Counted from the first letter of the stretch, positions 12,429 through 24,807 are shown. The stretch is 64,000 bases of DNA from Plasmopara viticola (GCA_001695595.3 MBPM02000105.1:124001-188000), one strand, 5' to 3'. A program made the numbers and translations. Notes: a model not told the origin generated them from the sequence alone.

Positions 12429-13930
12429 ATGAGCCCAACGATCATGTCCTCTACGCAAGATGTCTCGTCAAAAGTGCTTGTCGACAAGTTCAACGGAGAT
12501 AATAACGCTACGGGTGCCGATACATGCGTGGCGTGTTTCTCATCAAGTCAGTGTGGCACGTGGCTAATCGGGAGGTCACACCGACATTCACTGATGCTCG
12601 CGCCAGCGATGAGTACATCGGAGCCAGCAATATTGCGTTCGGCTTGATGCTACTACATATGAACGCGGACTACCATCATGTGGTCGACAACTGTGAAGAT
12701 GCTTATGCTGCCTGGACCCGCACTAAAATGATTTACGGTGGGTCACAAAAGGCTGGACGCATTCACCTGAAGAGCCGACTTTTCAGCATGGAAATGGCGG
12801 AAGGCGACAACGTCCTGCATCACTGCAATGAGGTTCTTAACATCTGCGCCAAGCCAAGCAGTATCGGTGCCAAGGTGGAGGAGGAGGACGTCGCGATTTG
12901 TCTGCTTCGGAGTCTGCTAAAACCTTCGAGAGCGTCGTGCTAAACATGGAAATGAGCAGTGCAGAATTGCGAACGCAAGACGTTGTGAAGGTGCTGACAA
13001 ACGAGCACATTAAGCGACAAAGTGAGAGAATCTTAGCGGTGAAGACCGAAGACGCTGCAAATGCACATATTGTGGTAAGTTGGGGCATACGATGGAACGA
13101 TGCTGGACCAAGCAAAAGGATGACAATCGAGGAGCTCGGCGCGGCGTGCAAAATCGTGGACGCGGAGCTAGCAATGTACAGTTTCGTTACAACAATGACA
13201 ACGATTACGATCGGATCGCATTTGCAGTATTATTAGAATGCGAGCTGTCTTCGGGCAAGAAAATACCAGGCATGTGGGCCATTGACAGTGGTGCCACGCA
13301 CCACATATGTTTCGACAAATCCAAGTTTTGGACCCTGGACGAGAAAAATTGTGGCGAGCTTTCGGTTGCAGATGGAAGCGAACAGCAGTTATGGGTGTAG
13401 GGACAATTTTTGAGCAGGTGACGCTACCCAATGGTGTCATACGCGATATCGAAATCAAAAACGCGCTTTACGCTCCAAAGGTGAGCAATTCCTGCTTTCT
13501 GTCCCACAGATCGACAAAAGCGAGTGCCTTCAAGTGGTATTTGATGGTGCCCGCAATAACGTTGCGTTGAACCCCACGGCCATCGGCTAATTTGGTCGAA
13601 GCAAATAACAAGATTGACCTGCATGCATAATTGGGCCACGCGCCAGGTGATGTGCTCCGCAAAATGATTGCTGGTGGAATGATTTAGGACGTTTTTGATG
13701 CATCAATGTCAATTTCGCCGAGCATTTGTCGCGGGTGCCAAGGGGCAAGATGGTCTAGAAACCGTTTTCAAGTAACCCCCGACAAGCGTCGATTTGCCTG
13801 TTTTGAGCTTCTACACTTTGATATCTGTGGCCTAATGGAGTACAAGTATCTATTACTAATTGTAGACGAGGCTAGTAGATGTATGAAGGGTTTCTGCTTG
13901 CGAGCCATATCGGACAGCGAAGATGCAATC
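12429..13930 (+). pseudogene. A3: gag-to-integrase fragment (A lineage)
   Basis: Begins M-S-P-T-I-M-S-S in the primer site. Gag continues with frame breaks to about 13070. Most of the zinc knuckle is deleted: at about 13058-13100 the text passes from the E-D-A-A segment to [12 protein letters not shown]. The protease D-S-G-A-T-H-H-I-C is intact near 13280. The pre-integrase block is decayed, and integrase has H-F-D-I-C-G near 13820. The sequence stops at 13930 in the S-E-D-A-I segment after the first catalytic Asp, cut by the reverse A4 LTR. RT and RNase H are absent. Confidence 0.85.
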
Positions 13931-14194
13931 TGTTGATATTTTGAGGTCGGAAGGTAAGGAAGGCTAAAAAAGCGAAGTGAAGAGTTGTTTGCGTTGAAGC
14001 GAAGACACTTAACTGAGATGAAGTAATTTTGGAAGTATTTGATTTATTGGGGCATCCACTTCTACTTCTCGTAATTACTCATTCTAAATAACGTAATTAT
14101 CTTAAACTGTAAAGAGTAAAAACAGTGTTGAACCGCGGTTCGGATTGGACCGGGTTGGGTTGTGTACGTTAACTTGAACCCATAACCCTCAGTA
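13931..14194 (-). repeat. A4 3' LTR (reverse)
   Basis: 264 bp type-1 A-lineage LTR on the minus strand. On its own strand it starts TACTGAGGG and ends ATATCAACA. It directly follows the polypurine tract and stop region of A4 (14195 onward, reverse). Confidence 0.85.
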
Positions 14195-15440
14195 CGCCTC
14201 CTCAATGCGAACCGGCTTGTATGCCAAGGGCCGCTGTCATGTTCTTGTGGCTTGGCCCTTGTAAGCCTTTTGTCATTATGTCTGCCAGTATGTTTCTGGT
14301 CTCGCAATACCCAAGATGTATTTCGCCACGCTTGACTTCGTCGCGGATGTGGTGATACTTGTTGTCGACATGTTTGGCTCTGCCGTGATTGACAGGTTTC
14401 TTAGTCATCTTAAGGCAAGACCGGTTACCATCAAAAATCTTGAGATCCGGTCCAAGCTCACCTGCCACATCCAAAATCTCGCACAGTAAGCGATGGACCC
14501 ACTTACTTCTTTGAACCGCTAAGATTAGAAAAATGTACTCTGTTTCGCTGGTTGACAACAAAACACTTGACTGCTTTTTGCTTCCCCAGCTTACCGGAGC
14601 ACTCATCAGTATAAAAGTTAAATCAGAAGTCGACTTGCGATCGGTGTGATCCCCTTCCCAATCTGCGTCCGAGTATCCACAAAAATCGACTTTGTTGCCA
14701 GACTGAAAGCAAAGGTCATGAGCTTTTGTACCTTGCAAAAAGCGAAATGTACGCTTGACTGCAGTCCAATGCTCAATCTGTGGATTTTCCATAAATCTTG
14801 ATATTTCCGGCCGCGTCGCTGTCATCAGATGCATGAGTGCTTCGACCGCTTCTCGAAATGGCGCGGATACCTTAGTTGGAGAGTCGCTTGGCGTGAGCTT
14901 TGTGCTAATGTCTGTTAAACTTACAACTGACTTGCAATCATCCATACCGAATCGCTTGAGAATGACATTGATGCATCTCCGTTGACACATTGTAACGCTG
15001 CCGTTGTCGCTGTCTACAAGCTCAATGCCCAGGACAAACGCGCATTTGCCACTTTCGGTAATCTGAAAGCGATCTTTCAAGGCGATTTTACCAGAAGAAG
15101 CACGCAGTGGTTGATCGAAACCTTGATGTAAAGGCACGGGTCGAAGGCTGAAAGTTATTATCCAATCAAACACATAAACTCATCAAAGGTCTCATTGCAT
15201 ACTCGAGAAGCTTGTTTTAGACCATAAATTGCCTTGTCAAGTACGAGACAGTCAAATCTTTTGTCAAGTTCAACGCCTTCTGGTGTAGTGCAGTAAATAA
15301 CTTCTTTCATCCTTCCATACAGAAAAGCTGTCACTATATCCAATTGATCAAGTGGCACTCAAAGTACTTCGTCAAGGCGATGGTCATTCATAACATTACG
15401 TACTTGGATACAGGCGAATACGCTTCTGATTAGTCAATTC
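14195..15440 (-). pseudogene. A4: RT and RNase H fragment (A lineage)
   Basis: Minus-strand 3' part of pol. RNase H is well preserved (D-A-D-W-E-G-D-H-T-D-R-K-S near 14660; K-H-V-D-N-K-Y-H-H-I near 14350). RT keeps L-D-Q-L-D-I-V-T-A-F-L-Y-G near 15330. Around 15110-15170 a deletion and frame break remove the strand with the catalytic Y-V-D-D: sequence equivalent to F-D-P-C-L-Y-I-K runs directly into the A-L-K-D-R-F-Q-I helix. It is cut at 15440 in the RT T-F-S-P-V region by B4. A 59-bp integrase stub of the same orientation at 24808-24866 may be its continuation on the other side. Confidence 0.85.
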
Positions 15441-15774
15441 TGTTGACAAGAATGCGCCTCGACAAGATACTGGTGTTGTCGAAGATGCCGTGAAAGTAAC
15501 GCCTCGACCAGCGACTTCATACCGGTAAGTACCGGTATCTGCAATCAGTTGATGACTGACTTAGGGAGCGGGTTCAAGATGGGCAAAAGATCGGTTTCGT
15601 GATGGGAAGATGATTGCGCCCGGATGGGAAGATGATTGCGCCCGGATGGTGAGTCATTCTGATTGGCTTAGATAAATTATTGGCTTAGAGGTAGCATGTA
15701 GCTGCGAACTAAGGACCATTAAATATATTTACTTTGCATTTTGCCAACTAGTGCTCAGTTCGACCTTTTCAACA
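15441..15774 (+). repeat. B4 5' LTR
   Basis: 334 bp, TGTTGACAAG to TTTTCAACA. It contains two adjacent copies of a 22-bp unit (GGGAAGATGATTGCGCCCGG and the next two bases) at about 15595-15650. B5 has one copy, which accounts for the 22-bp length difference. The primer site GGTTATGAGCCC follows at 15775. Confidence 0.9.
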
Positions 15775-15778
15775 GGTT

Positions 15779-17299
15779 ATGAGCCCAAGCCCCGCCGACT
15801 CTGCCTCCCCCTTCTCTGACTCTGCCTTCGCCACCATGGACGCGTCTATGCCAAGTCGAATCAACAAGTTCGACGGCACCAACTTTCACACCTGGAAGTT
15901 GAAGATGCAGATGGTGCTGGAGGAGAGGGACCTGTGGGAAGTCGCAAGTGGTGAGATCAAGCTGGAGCACTGCACGAATGCGATGGATCAGTCGACTTAC
16001 ACGAGGAAGTCTCGGAAAGCGCTAGCGATAATCTGTCTTGCGATGGAAGACTCGCAACTGCCACTGGTCCGGTCGTCAAGTGGTGCGCACGATGCATGGT
16101 CAAGGCTCGAGGGACATTTCGAGAAGAAGAGTTTGGCCAATAAGCTCTTTCTTCGTCGTCGTTTCTTCACGGCCAAGATGGAAGAAGGTGAGGATGTGCT
16201 CGCGCATATCAACAAGATGAAGACTCTAGCGGAGCAACTCGACGCGGTTGGTGCTTCAGTAAGCGAGGACGACTTGGTGATCACGCTTTGCAAGTCTCAG
16301 TGAGTCGTTCGTATTTCTCATTACAGCATTGGAGTCAAGAGCCGACTCGCTGTCTTGGGAGCTTGTGACGTCTCGGCTGCTTCACGAGGATATGAAGCGC
16401 AAGGAACACGATGGCGGCGTCGATGGAGCCGTGCACGGTCGGGTGCAAGCATTCGTGTCAGCGGACAATGGACGGCGCAAGGGACGACAAGTCTCATTGA
16501 AGCCCACGAGAACCTGCCACTACTGTGGCGAGCAAGGGCACTGGATCGCAAAATGTCCGGCTCGAATTCGAGAGAATGGAGAGCGTCAAAGGACGCAACA
16601 CGCTAATGTCGCGCAGAGTGAGGATTACTCTGGCGAATTTTTGTTTTCGGTTGGTGGGAGTACCACCAAGTCAAGTTCTGTGTGGCTGGTCGACTCGGGT
16701 GCGACGCAGCACATGACGTACTCGCGAGAGTACATGAAGAGTTACAAGACAATCTCACCGATGGACGTGCATCTTGCAGATGATGGAAAGGTTCAGGCAG
16801 TGGGCACGGGTGACATTGTTATGTCTATGGCTACTCCGCGCGGACTCAAGAAGGGTGTGCTTACTACAGTGTGGCACGTCCCAAAGCTTTCGCGCAATCT
16901 TTTTTCCGTTGGACGCTTTACGAAGGATGTTGGCCCGGTCACGTTTGAGCGCGATGGATGTTTTGCCGAAGCTAAAGGTGTCCGTTGGAAGCTTGGTGCT
17001 CGCGAAGGCAAGGGTTTGTTCAGGCTCTGCATGACGCCTGTCAATATTGACGCAGCCAATGTGACCAGTTGGTCGGGATGCCATGGGGACACCACGTCGT
17101 ACCTCTGGCACCTTCGACTTGGCCACATTGGTTACGGCGGTCTAGATGCCATTGTCAAGAAGAAGTATGGAATTGGTATCAACCTCAAGACAGCTACTCA
17201 GTGAAAAACATGCAAGGGCTGTGCGTTGGGCAAACAGACGCGGGTGAGCTTTATGAACTCCTCCCCAAGTCGTGCCAAACACGTGTTGGAGACTATTCA
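15779..17299 (+). pseudogene. B4: gag, protease and integrase start
   Basis: Gag starts at 15779 in the primer site. A second in-frame ATG at about 15836 sits in a GCCACCATGG context. A 2-nt deletion near 16290 shifts the frame in the L-A-S-L-S-E-S segment. The shifted frame then reads through the zinc knuckle (C-H-Y-C-G-E-Q-G-H near 16510), protease (V-D-S-G-A-T-Q-H-M near 16690) and pre-integrase (W-H-L-R-L-G-H) to a TGG-to-TGA nonsense at 17202. The reading continues to T-I-H at 17299, where A5 has inserted just before the first integrase catalytic Asp. Confidence 0.9.
17295..17299. other. Target-site duplication of A5 (left), paired with 21945-21949
   Basis: ATTCA directly abuts TGTTAAGG. 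The same five bases follow the 3' LTR at 21945-21949. Removing A5 and one copy restores continuous B-lineage integrase sequence (I-H-S-D-V-C). Confidence 0.95.
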
Positions 17300-17590
17300 T
17301 GTTAAGGGTAACCGGTTTATGGTACAATGTACCAGTTGCACCCATTAACCGGTTAGCCCGAACCGGTCCAATACGATCGCACGTTGATTAGACGAGTAGG
17401 ATGATTGGACGAGTAAGGAATGATTGTGATTAGACGAACTAAATGATAGGAAGAGCTAGTGCATGTCTCATCAGCTAGAACTAACATTAAATGAACTACT
17501 TCGAATCTTCCTTCAACAGCTCAAGTGCCTTCTTCGCTCTTCGCTCCCCGCAAGCTTCGCTCCCCACTCCTTCGCTTCAGAAATCCAACA
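17300..17590 (+). repeat. A5 5' LTR
   Basis: Type-2 A-lineage LTR. It shows AACCGGTT repeats near its start, GATTAGACGAGTAGG in the middle, and the CTTCGCTCTTCGCTCC run in U5. Confidence 0.95.
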
Positions 17591-17602
17591 GGTTATGAGC
17601 CC
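17591..17602 (+). other. Primer-binding site of A5
   Basis: GGTTATGAGCCC directly after the 5' LTR, identical to that of B5 although the elements are of different lineages. It includes the Gag ATG (17595). Confidence 0.8.
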
Positions 17603-20600
17603 AACTATCATGTCCACTGCGCAAGACGTTTCCACCAAAGTCTCCATCGACAAATTCAACGGAGACAACTACGTGACGTGGAGCCGCTACATGCGTGGCG
17701 TGTTCCTGACTAAGTCAACGTGGCATGTGGTGAATCGCCAGACGCCTCCTACCTTCACCGACTCTCGTGCCAAGGATGAGTACGTCAAGCTCAACAACAT
17801 CGCCTTCGGACTTATGCTGCTCCACATGGACGCGGATTATCATCACGTTGTCGATGACTGCGAGGAAGCATGGGTCGCATGGGTGAGTGTGAAGACACTT
17901 TACGGTGGGTCCCAGAAGGCTGGTCGCATCTATCTCAAGCAACAGCTCTTCAGCATGGAGATGTCGGAAGGCGGCAATGTGCTACAACATTGCAACGAGG
18001 TCCTCAACATCAGCGCCAAGCTCAGCAGCATCGGCGCCAAGACGGAGGACGAAGACGTGGCAATCTGCTTGCTGCGCAGTCTTCCCAAGAGCTACGAGAA
18101 CGTGGTATTGAATCTGGAGATGAGCACTGCGAAGCTGAAAACGCAAGACATTGTCAAGGTGTCTCACGAACGAGCATATCAAGCGGCAGGGCGAGAAGAC
18201 TCTGGCGATCAAGACTGAAGACACGGCACGTGCATTCAGCACTGATCGAGAGCCTCGCCAGTGCACGTACTGCGGAAAATTGGGGCACTCGGCTGAGCGG
18301 TGCTGGACCAAGCAGAAGGACGAGAATCGGGGCTCTAAGCGCGGCGGCAACAACCGTGGACGCGTGGCCAACAATGTCCAGTGGCGCAACGACTACAACG
18401 ACTATGACGATCGAGTTGCCTTTGCAGTCTCGCTGGAATGCGGCATGTCATCGACTAGCAACGCACCCGGACTCTGGGCCATTGACAGTGGTGCCACGCA
18501 TCACATATGCAACGACAAGACCAAGTTCGCCATGCTTCATGAAGATCACGAAGGCGAATTGTCTGTTGCCAACGGTAACAAGGCTGAAATCAAGGGCGTA
18601 GGGAACATAATCGAACGGGTGATTCTACCCAATGGCAACGAGCGTGAAATCGAAATAAAGGATGCGCTATACGTGCCAAGCATAAGCAAGAATCTGCTGT
18701 CGATTCCGCAGATCAACAAGAGTGGACAGTTTCAGGTTGTATTTGACGGGTCCAAGATGCACGTTACTCGCAAGAAGTCCAAGCAAGTTGTTGCGACTGC
18801 GGATCTCATCAACGGACTCTACTGGCTTCGAACGCCGCAACGCTGTGCCAATGCAGTCATGCAAGGTAGCGGTGAAGACTTGCACGCTCGCATGGGTCAT
18901 GCTCCGGTTGATGTCCTTCGCAAAATGATCGACAGCAACATGATCAAGGACGCCGAGCCACCCTCTAAGTCACCTGGTCTGTGCCGAGGATGCCAGCAAG
19001 GGAAGATGGTTCAAAAACCATTCCCGAGCAATCCGACAAGCCTAAGTATGCCCCGTTTGAGTTTCTACACTTCGACAATTGCGGTCCAATGGAGCACGAG
19101 TCGCTTGGTGGCAGCAGATATTTGCTGATCATCACGGACGAGGCAAGTGGGTGTATGGCTGGATTCTGTCTGCGCGCCAAGTCGCAAAATGAAGACTGTC
19201 TGCGTAAGTACATTCTCAAGGTTGAGAAACAGTTCAATGCCAAGGTCAAGTTTGTGCGTCATGACGGGGCCAAGGAGTTTGCAACCAAGTCCCTATTGAA
19301 TTTCTACGACGATCATGGAATCGAGGTGCAGCCCACAGTTCGCTACGCGCACCAGACAAACGGCACTGCAGAGCGAGCCAACCGGACTATCGTGACGATC
19401 GATCGCACCATGTTACATCACGCTGGTTTGGACAAAACGTTTTGGGCTGAAGCGGCAATGACAGCGATCTACATCAAGAATCGACTCCCGTCTCCGAAAA
19501 TTCCCGTCAAAATGCCTTACGAAATTGTGTACAAGACCAAACCAAGCGTCAAACACATGCGAGTATTTGGGTGTAAGGCTTTGATCCTAACACCAGGAGA
19601 AAAACGACTCAAGTGGGACGCTAAGGCTCGTGAGGGAATTTTCATCGGCTACGAGGAACGTTAAAAGGCATACCGCGTCTTTGACATCGAAGCAGGGAAG
19701 GTGGTGATCAGTCGCGACGTCAACTTCGACGAATCCAGCTTCGGTAACTTTGCGGAACGCATAGACGATGACGACCATGATTCGCTGTTCGACTTCGACT
19801 CCCTCGATATCGACGACTCGGGACTAACGGAGTTCAAACACACAGGAAAGCGCAAGCCCAACCACTCAAGCTCGCGTAACAGAATCTCAAATACGCGCTC
19901 AACGAGTCAAAACATCGGTTTGGAAGAAGCAAGTGCCCCCGAAGATCCCGTTCAGCCTCAAGCCAAACGCCGACCAGGCATGCCCACTATGGTGGATGAA
20001 GAAGAAAAAGACGGCCAAGTTCACGAAGACGGCACGTCTCCAGCGGATGGATCATGGCGAGCAAGCGCCAACGCTGTGGAAATTACTGACCTTTCCGAGC
20101 CAACGACATATCAAGATGCAGTTGATGGACCGGAACAGGTGCATTGGCGCAAAGCCATTCAAGGCGAGCTTGAGTCGATGCGGCTTCGTGGAGTATTTCG
20201 AGCGGCAAAACTCCCGAATGGACAACGTGCCATTGGAACCAAATGGGTATTCAAGATCAAGCGCAAAGCTGATGGATCGATTGAGAAGTATAAAGCGCGC
20301 CTAGTTGCGAAGGGGTTCAAGCAAAAGTACGGCATCGACTACACGGAGACATTATCACCTGTTATCAAGTACGTAACCTTACGAATGGTCATTGCAATTG
20401 CCAAGTACTTCGACTGGCCTCTCGACCAACTGGATGTGGTGACGGCATTTTTGTACGGCGTCATGAAGGAGCAAGTGTTTTGCGCAACGCCAGAAGGAGT
20501 TGAGCTCGATGTTGACTTCGACTGTCTCGAGCTGGTTAAGGCTATCTATGTACTCAAGCAAGCCTCGCGAGTTTGGAACGAGACCTCCGATGAGTTTGTT

Positions 20601-21645
20601 TGCTCCATCGGCTTCCAAGTCTCGGCTTTCGATCCCTGCCTGTACATCAAGATTGTGGATGTCCACTGCGTACTGCTTCTGGTTTACGTCGACGATGTAC
20701 TCGTCACAGGAAGCTCGACCGACCTCATCGCGCGCACCAAGAATGACTTGAAGACGCGCTTCGAGATGACGGACAGCGGTGAATGCGTCTTCGTCCTGGG
20801 TATGGAGCTGGTAAAACATCCTGACGGCAGTGTGACAGTGTGCCAGCGGCGCAACATCGAAGACATACTCAAGCGCTTCGGCATGCACGACAGCAAGCCC
20901 GTTGTAAGCCCGGCGGATCCAAACACTCGACTTGTGTCAAGTGACAAGCCGACAGCAACAAGCGTTCCGTTCCGTGAAGCAGTCGGTGCACTTATGCATC
21001 TAATGACAGCGACTCGCCCGGATATCGCCTTTGCCGTTGGATATGCGTCGCGATTCATAAAACCCTCGAGACGAGCATTGGACTGCAGTCAAGAGAATTC
21101 TTCGCTACCTCCAAGGAACCAAGTCGTATGGACTCTGTTTTAAGCCCGGAAACAAAGTGGACTTCCGCGCATACTCGGACGCGGACTGGGCAGGCGACCA
21201 CACGGACCGCAAGTCAACTTCGGGCTACGCGTTCATATTAATGAACGCACCCATCAGTTGGGGAAGCAAGAAGCAGTCAAGTGTGTCGCTCTCCACCAGC
21301 GAAGCAGAGTACATCGCTTTGAGTCTGGCTATACAAGAAGGCAAGTGATTCCATCATCTCCTGCACGAGATTTTAACGGCTGCGAATGAGACCACGCCGG
21401 AACTCAAGATCTTTGAGGACAATCAGTCATGCATCAAGATGACGAAGAATCCAGTGAATCATGGACGTGCCAAGCACATCGACATCAAGTACCATCACGT
21501 CCGTGATGAAGTCAAACGCGGTGAAGTCAAGCTGGATTACTGCGAGACAGCCATCATGATCGCGGACATCATGACCAAGGCTCTTCCAGGACCACGTCAC
21601 AAGGACATGACGACAGCTCTCGGCATCCACGCATGTTCGCATTGA
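17595..21645 (+). pseudogene. A5: gag-pol pseudogene (A lineage)
   Basis: Gag from 17595 (M-S-P-T-I-M-S-T) to a 1-nt insertion near 18160. The frame then covers the zinc knuckle ([14 protein letters not shown] near 18268) and protease (D-S-G-A-T-H-H-I-C near 18485). A frame break near 19090 leads into the integrase frame (H-F-D-N-C-G, then H-D-G-A-K-E-F, then N-G-T-A-E-R), which ends at a TAA near 19662. RT is well preserved from about 20090, with Y-V-D-D-V-L-V-T-G near 20687. A frameshift near 21058 breaks RNase H, and TGG is changed to TGA at 21346. The frame ends at TGA 21643-21645, overlapping the polypurine tract. Confidence 0.9.
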
Positions 21646-21652
21646 GGGGGCG
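21643..21652 (+). other. A5 stop codon overlapping polypurine tract
   Basis: TGAGGGGGCG: the Gag-Pol stop TGA forms the first bases of the polypurine tract that primes plus-strand synthesis, and the 3' LTR begins at the next base. The same arrangement occurs in A7 (34354), A9 (reverse, 38705), A10 (48109) and A11 (56300). Confidence 0.8.
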
Positions 21653-21944
21653 TGTTAAGGGTAACCGGTTTATGGTACAATGTACCAGTTGCACCCATTA
21701 ACCGGTTAGCCCGAACCGGTCCAATACGATCGCACGTTGATTAGACGAGTAGGATGATTGGACGAGTAAGGAATGATTGTGATTAAACGAACTAAATGAT
21801 AGGAAGAGCTAGTGCATGTCTCATCAGCTAGAACTAACATTAAATGAATCACTTTCGAATCTTCCTTCAACAGCTCAAGTGCCTTCTTCGCTCTTCGCTC
21901 CCCGCAAGCTTCGCTCCCCACTCCTTCGCTTCAGAAATCCAACA
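21653..21944 (+). repeat. A5 3' LTR
   Basis: Starts after a TTGAGGGGGCG polypurine segment. It is nearly identical to the 5' copy and is followed by the ATTCA duplication. Confidence 0.95.
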
Positions 21945-24589
21945 ATTCACAGCGACGTGTGCGGTCCCATGCGATCACCAACGTTTAAAGGCAAGCGCTA
22001 TTTCGTTACATTTGTTGACGAAAAGTCGCATTTTTGCGTTGTCTTCTTGCTCAGAAACAAGTCTGAAGTATCCGACAAGTTTGCAGAATTTGTTGCGCTA
22101 GCGGAAAACCAAACTTGTCGCCGCGTCAAGATACTTCGTTGCGATAATGGCGGAGAATACGTGAACGGCGCCATGACGAAGTTCTGTGCAGAGCGTGGTA
22201 TTGTACAGAAATTGACACCGCCGTACACACCCCAGCTAAATGGCGTTGCAGAGCGAATGAATCGGACGCTTGTGGAATGTGCTCGCTGTATGCTAGAGCA
22301 CGCCAACTTGCCGAAGTCTTGCTGGGGTGAAGCCGTCATGACTGCCACTTTCCTACGGAATCGGTGCCCAACGCGCGCCATCAAGTCCGACATGTCACCT
22401 CATCAAATTTGGACCGGCAAGAAACCGCTTCTGGCAAACCTTAAGGTTTTCGGTTGCCACGCGTACGTTCAAGTGCCGAAGGAAAAACGGACCAAGTTTG
22501 ATGCTCGATCGGTGCGGTGCCAATTTCTTGGTTACTCGGATCACGAAAAAGCGTACCGCTTTGAAGAAATTGTGAGTGGTCGAGTACTTGTGAGCCGCGA
22601 CGCACAGTTCATGGAGGATGTCTTCGACAGTGGAAGACGAAGTTATGACAGCAATGAAGTGATTATTCAAGATGATGCAAGCGATTGTTCGGCAGGATCT
22701 AATGGGACTGACTGCGAGCAAGAAGAAGTTTCGGCTTCGGATGTGGAGGTCGAACCAGGAAGCAAGCGTATTCAGCGGTCGCGATCGCTAGAGAAGGTTG
22801 CAGACTTCCCAAGGCCCAAGCGCCAAAGCCGACCACAGATGTCACTGGACGAGATGTCAGCAGTGGCTCACGGGGATGGCGATTTTGAAGCGGCCTTTGT
22901 TGTAGATTCAGTGGGAGAAGTGCCAACTACGTACAAGTTGGCAATGGAATCTAGCAACGCGGCCAAGTGGAAAGAGGCATGCGACTCGGAAATCGACTCC
23001 CTCCGCAAAAACGAGACGTGGTCGTTGGTGCCGTTGCCTCAAGGACGAAAAGCGATTGGGTGTCGATGGGTGTTTCGAGTCAAGGAGAATCAAGCAGGAG
23101 GGATCGAGCGATTCAAGGCTCGACTTGTCGCCAAAGGATTTTCGCAAAAGCACGGTATCGATGATGAAACATTTGCACCGGTGGCCAAGTTTACTTCAAT
23201 TCAGATTCTCCTCAGTTTGACAGCCAAGTACGGACTTAAAGTGCGCCAGATAGATGTCAAGACAGCCTTCTTGAACGGGTCTCTCGATGAAGACATTTAC
23301 ATGGTTCAGCCACAAGGTTACGAGGACGAATGCCAGCCAGATCATGTTTGTCAGCTTAAGCGGTCGCTTAACGGATTAAAACAGTCACCTCGTATGTCTA
23401 ATCAGACGATTGACAAGTTCATGATTATGCTGGGATTCAAGTAGTGCGAAGCCGATCATTGTGTGTACGTGAAGCGAGATGACCAGCACATGCTTTTTGT
23501 GGCTCTTTACGTTGATGATTTGGTTCTCGCGAGCAGTGACGACAGGATGCTCAAGTCAACTAAGCAAGCATTAAGCGAGCATTTCGAAATGACTGACTTA
23601 GGTGATCTCAAGTATTTTCTGGGCATCGAAATTGAACAGGATCGCTCTGCTGGTATTGTGGCAATGCGTCAGACCAAGTTCGCCAAAGACATTTTGACGA
23701 AGTTCGGCATGGTGAACAGCAACCCGGTCAAGACACCCCAAGAACCTGGCCTCAAGCTGACGGAGACAATGTGCGAGGGCGGCTACCAGCACAGTACAAC
23801 GATGGCAAATGTTCCGTACCGAAATGCGGTTGGGTGCCTCATGTATCTTATGGTCGGGACGCGGCCGGACCTCGCCGCTGCAGTGGGAGTTCTTTCTCAA
23901 TTTGCTGCTGATCCATGCCCTACGCATTGGCAAGCTCTCAAGCGCGTGTTTCGGTACATTCAAGGCACGACTACACATGGAATCAAGTTCGACAAATCAA
24001 GCAAGGACAAGTTGCAAGGTTTTTCTGACGCGAATTGGGCTGGCGATGCTGATACTCGACGAAGTACAAGTGGGTACGCGTTTACAATGAATTCAGGGTG
24101 CATCAGCTGGAGAAGCAAGAAACAAAGGACGGTTGCGCTCTCGTCAACGGAGGCAGAGTACATGGCGCTGACAGAAGCTGTTCAAGAGGCGATTTGGCTT
24201 AAAGCATTCCTATGCGAGCTTGGTGAAATGAAGAGCAACGAGCCTGTCAAGATTTACGAAGACAATCAAGGCTCGATTGCGCTTGCCAAGAACCCCGAGT
24301 TCCACAAGCGTACCAAGCACATCGCATTCGCTATCACTTTGTTTGGGAGAAGGTTGAAGATGGTCAAGTGGTCCTGCAATACTGTTCGACTAAAGACATG
24401 AAGGCGGACATGATGACCAAGCCAATCCCAGCTGTGCAGTTTGAGTTTCTTCGCAACATGCTTGGGATACAAGGTTCAAGGACTGCCGAGTCGAGTGGGA
24501 GTGTTGACAAGAATGCGCCTCGACAAGATGCTGGTGTTGTCGAAGATGCCGTGAAAGAAACGCCTCGACCAGCGACTTCATACCGGTAA
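21945..24589 (+). pseudogene. B4: integrase, RT and RNase H part
   Basis: Continues B4 after A5. Integrase has D-V-C-G-P, D-N-G-G-E-Y and A-E-R-M-N. RT follows (D-V-K-T-A-F-L-N-G near 23250), up to a lysine-to-stop TAG at 23442. The rest of RT keeps Y-V-D-D-L-V-L-A near 23509. RNase H has D-A-N-W-A-G-D, so the second conserved Asp is Asn. A 1-nt deletion near 24324 in the K-H-I-D segment shifts the last part. The original frame ends at about 24589 inside the 3' LTR, as in B5. Confidence 0.9.
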
Positions 24590-24807
24590 GTACCGGTATC
24601 TGCAATCAGTTGATGACTGACTTAGGGAGCGGGTTCAAGATTGGCAAAAGATCGGTTTCGTGATTGGAAGATGATTGCGCCCGGATGGGAAGATGATTGC
24701 GCCCGGATGGTGAGTCATTCTGATTGGCTTAAACAAATCATTGGCTTAGAGGTAGCATGTAGATGCGTACTAAGGACCATTAAATATATTTACTTTGCAT
24801 TTTTGCC
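24502..24807 (+). repeat. B4 3' LTR, truncated
   Basis: TGTTGACAAG start, two copies of the 22-bp unit. It ends at TTTTTGCC, about 30 bp before the expected TTCAACA end. It joins reverse-oriented A-lineage integrase sequence, indicating a deletion across the insertion border. Confidence 0.85.

Larger units (their letters stand above)
17300..21944 (+). mobile_element. A5: complete copia element nested in B4 (A lineage)
   Basis: Complete insertion with LTRs 17300-17590 (291 bp) and 21653-21944 (292 bp), primer site at 17591, polypurine tract at 21644-21652, and 5-bp target duplication ATTCA at 17295-17299 and 21945-21949. LTR ends are the canonical TG...CA (TGTTAAGG ... ATCCAACA). By eye the LTRs differ at only a handful of positions: one G/A and a small cluster near the AATGAACT segment. 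The insertion is fairly recent but its coding region is broken. Confidence 0.95.
15441..24807 (+). mobile_element. B4: copia element with nested A5 (B lineage)
   Basis: 5' LTR 15441-15774, internal region interrupted by A5, 3' LTR 24502 to about 24807 (truncated). Without A5 it closely matches B5, differing by two frameshifts and two nonsense changes. It sits in reverse-oriented A4 RT sequence. No left or right target duplication can be shown because the right end has lost the last ~30 bp of LTR. Confidence 0.9.

Noticed and set aside
14202..15173. Stand-alone cellular RNase H-like gene on the minus strand
   Set aside because: Sequence, order and adjacent polypurine tract and LTR show it is the 3' part of element A4.
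15595..15650. CRISPR-like short repeats
   Set aside because: Only two contiguous 22-bp units with no spacers, located in an LTR.
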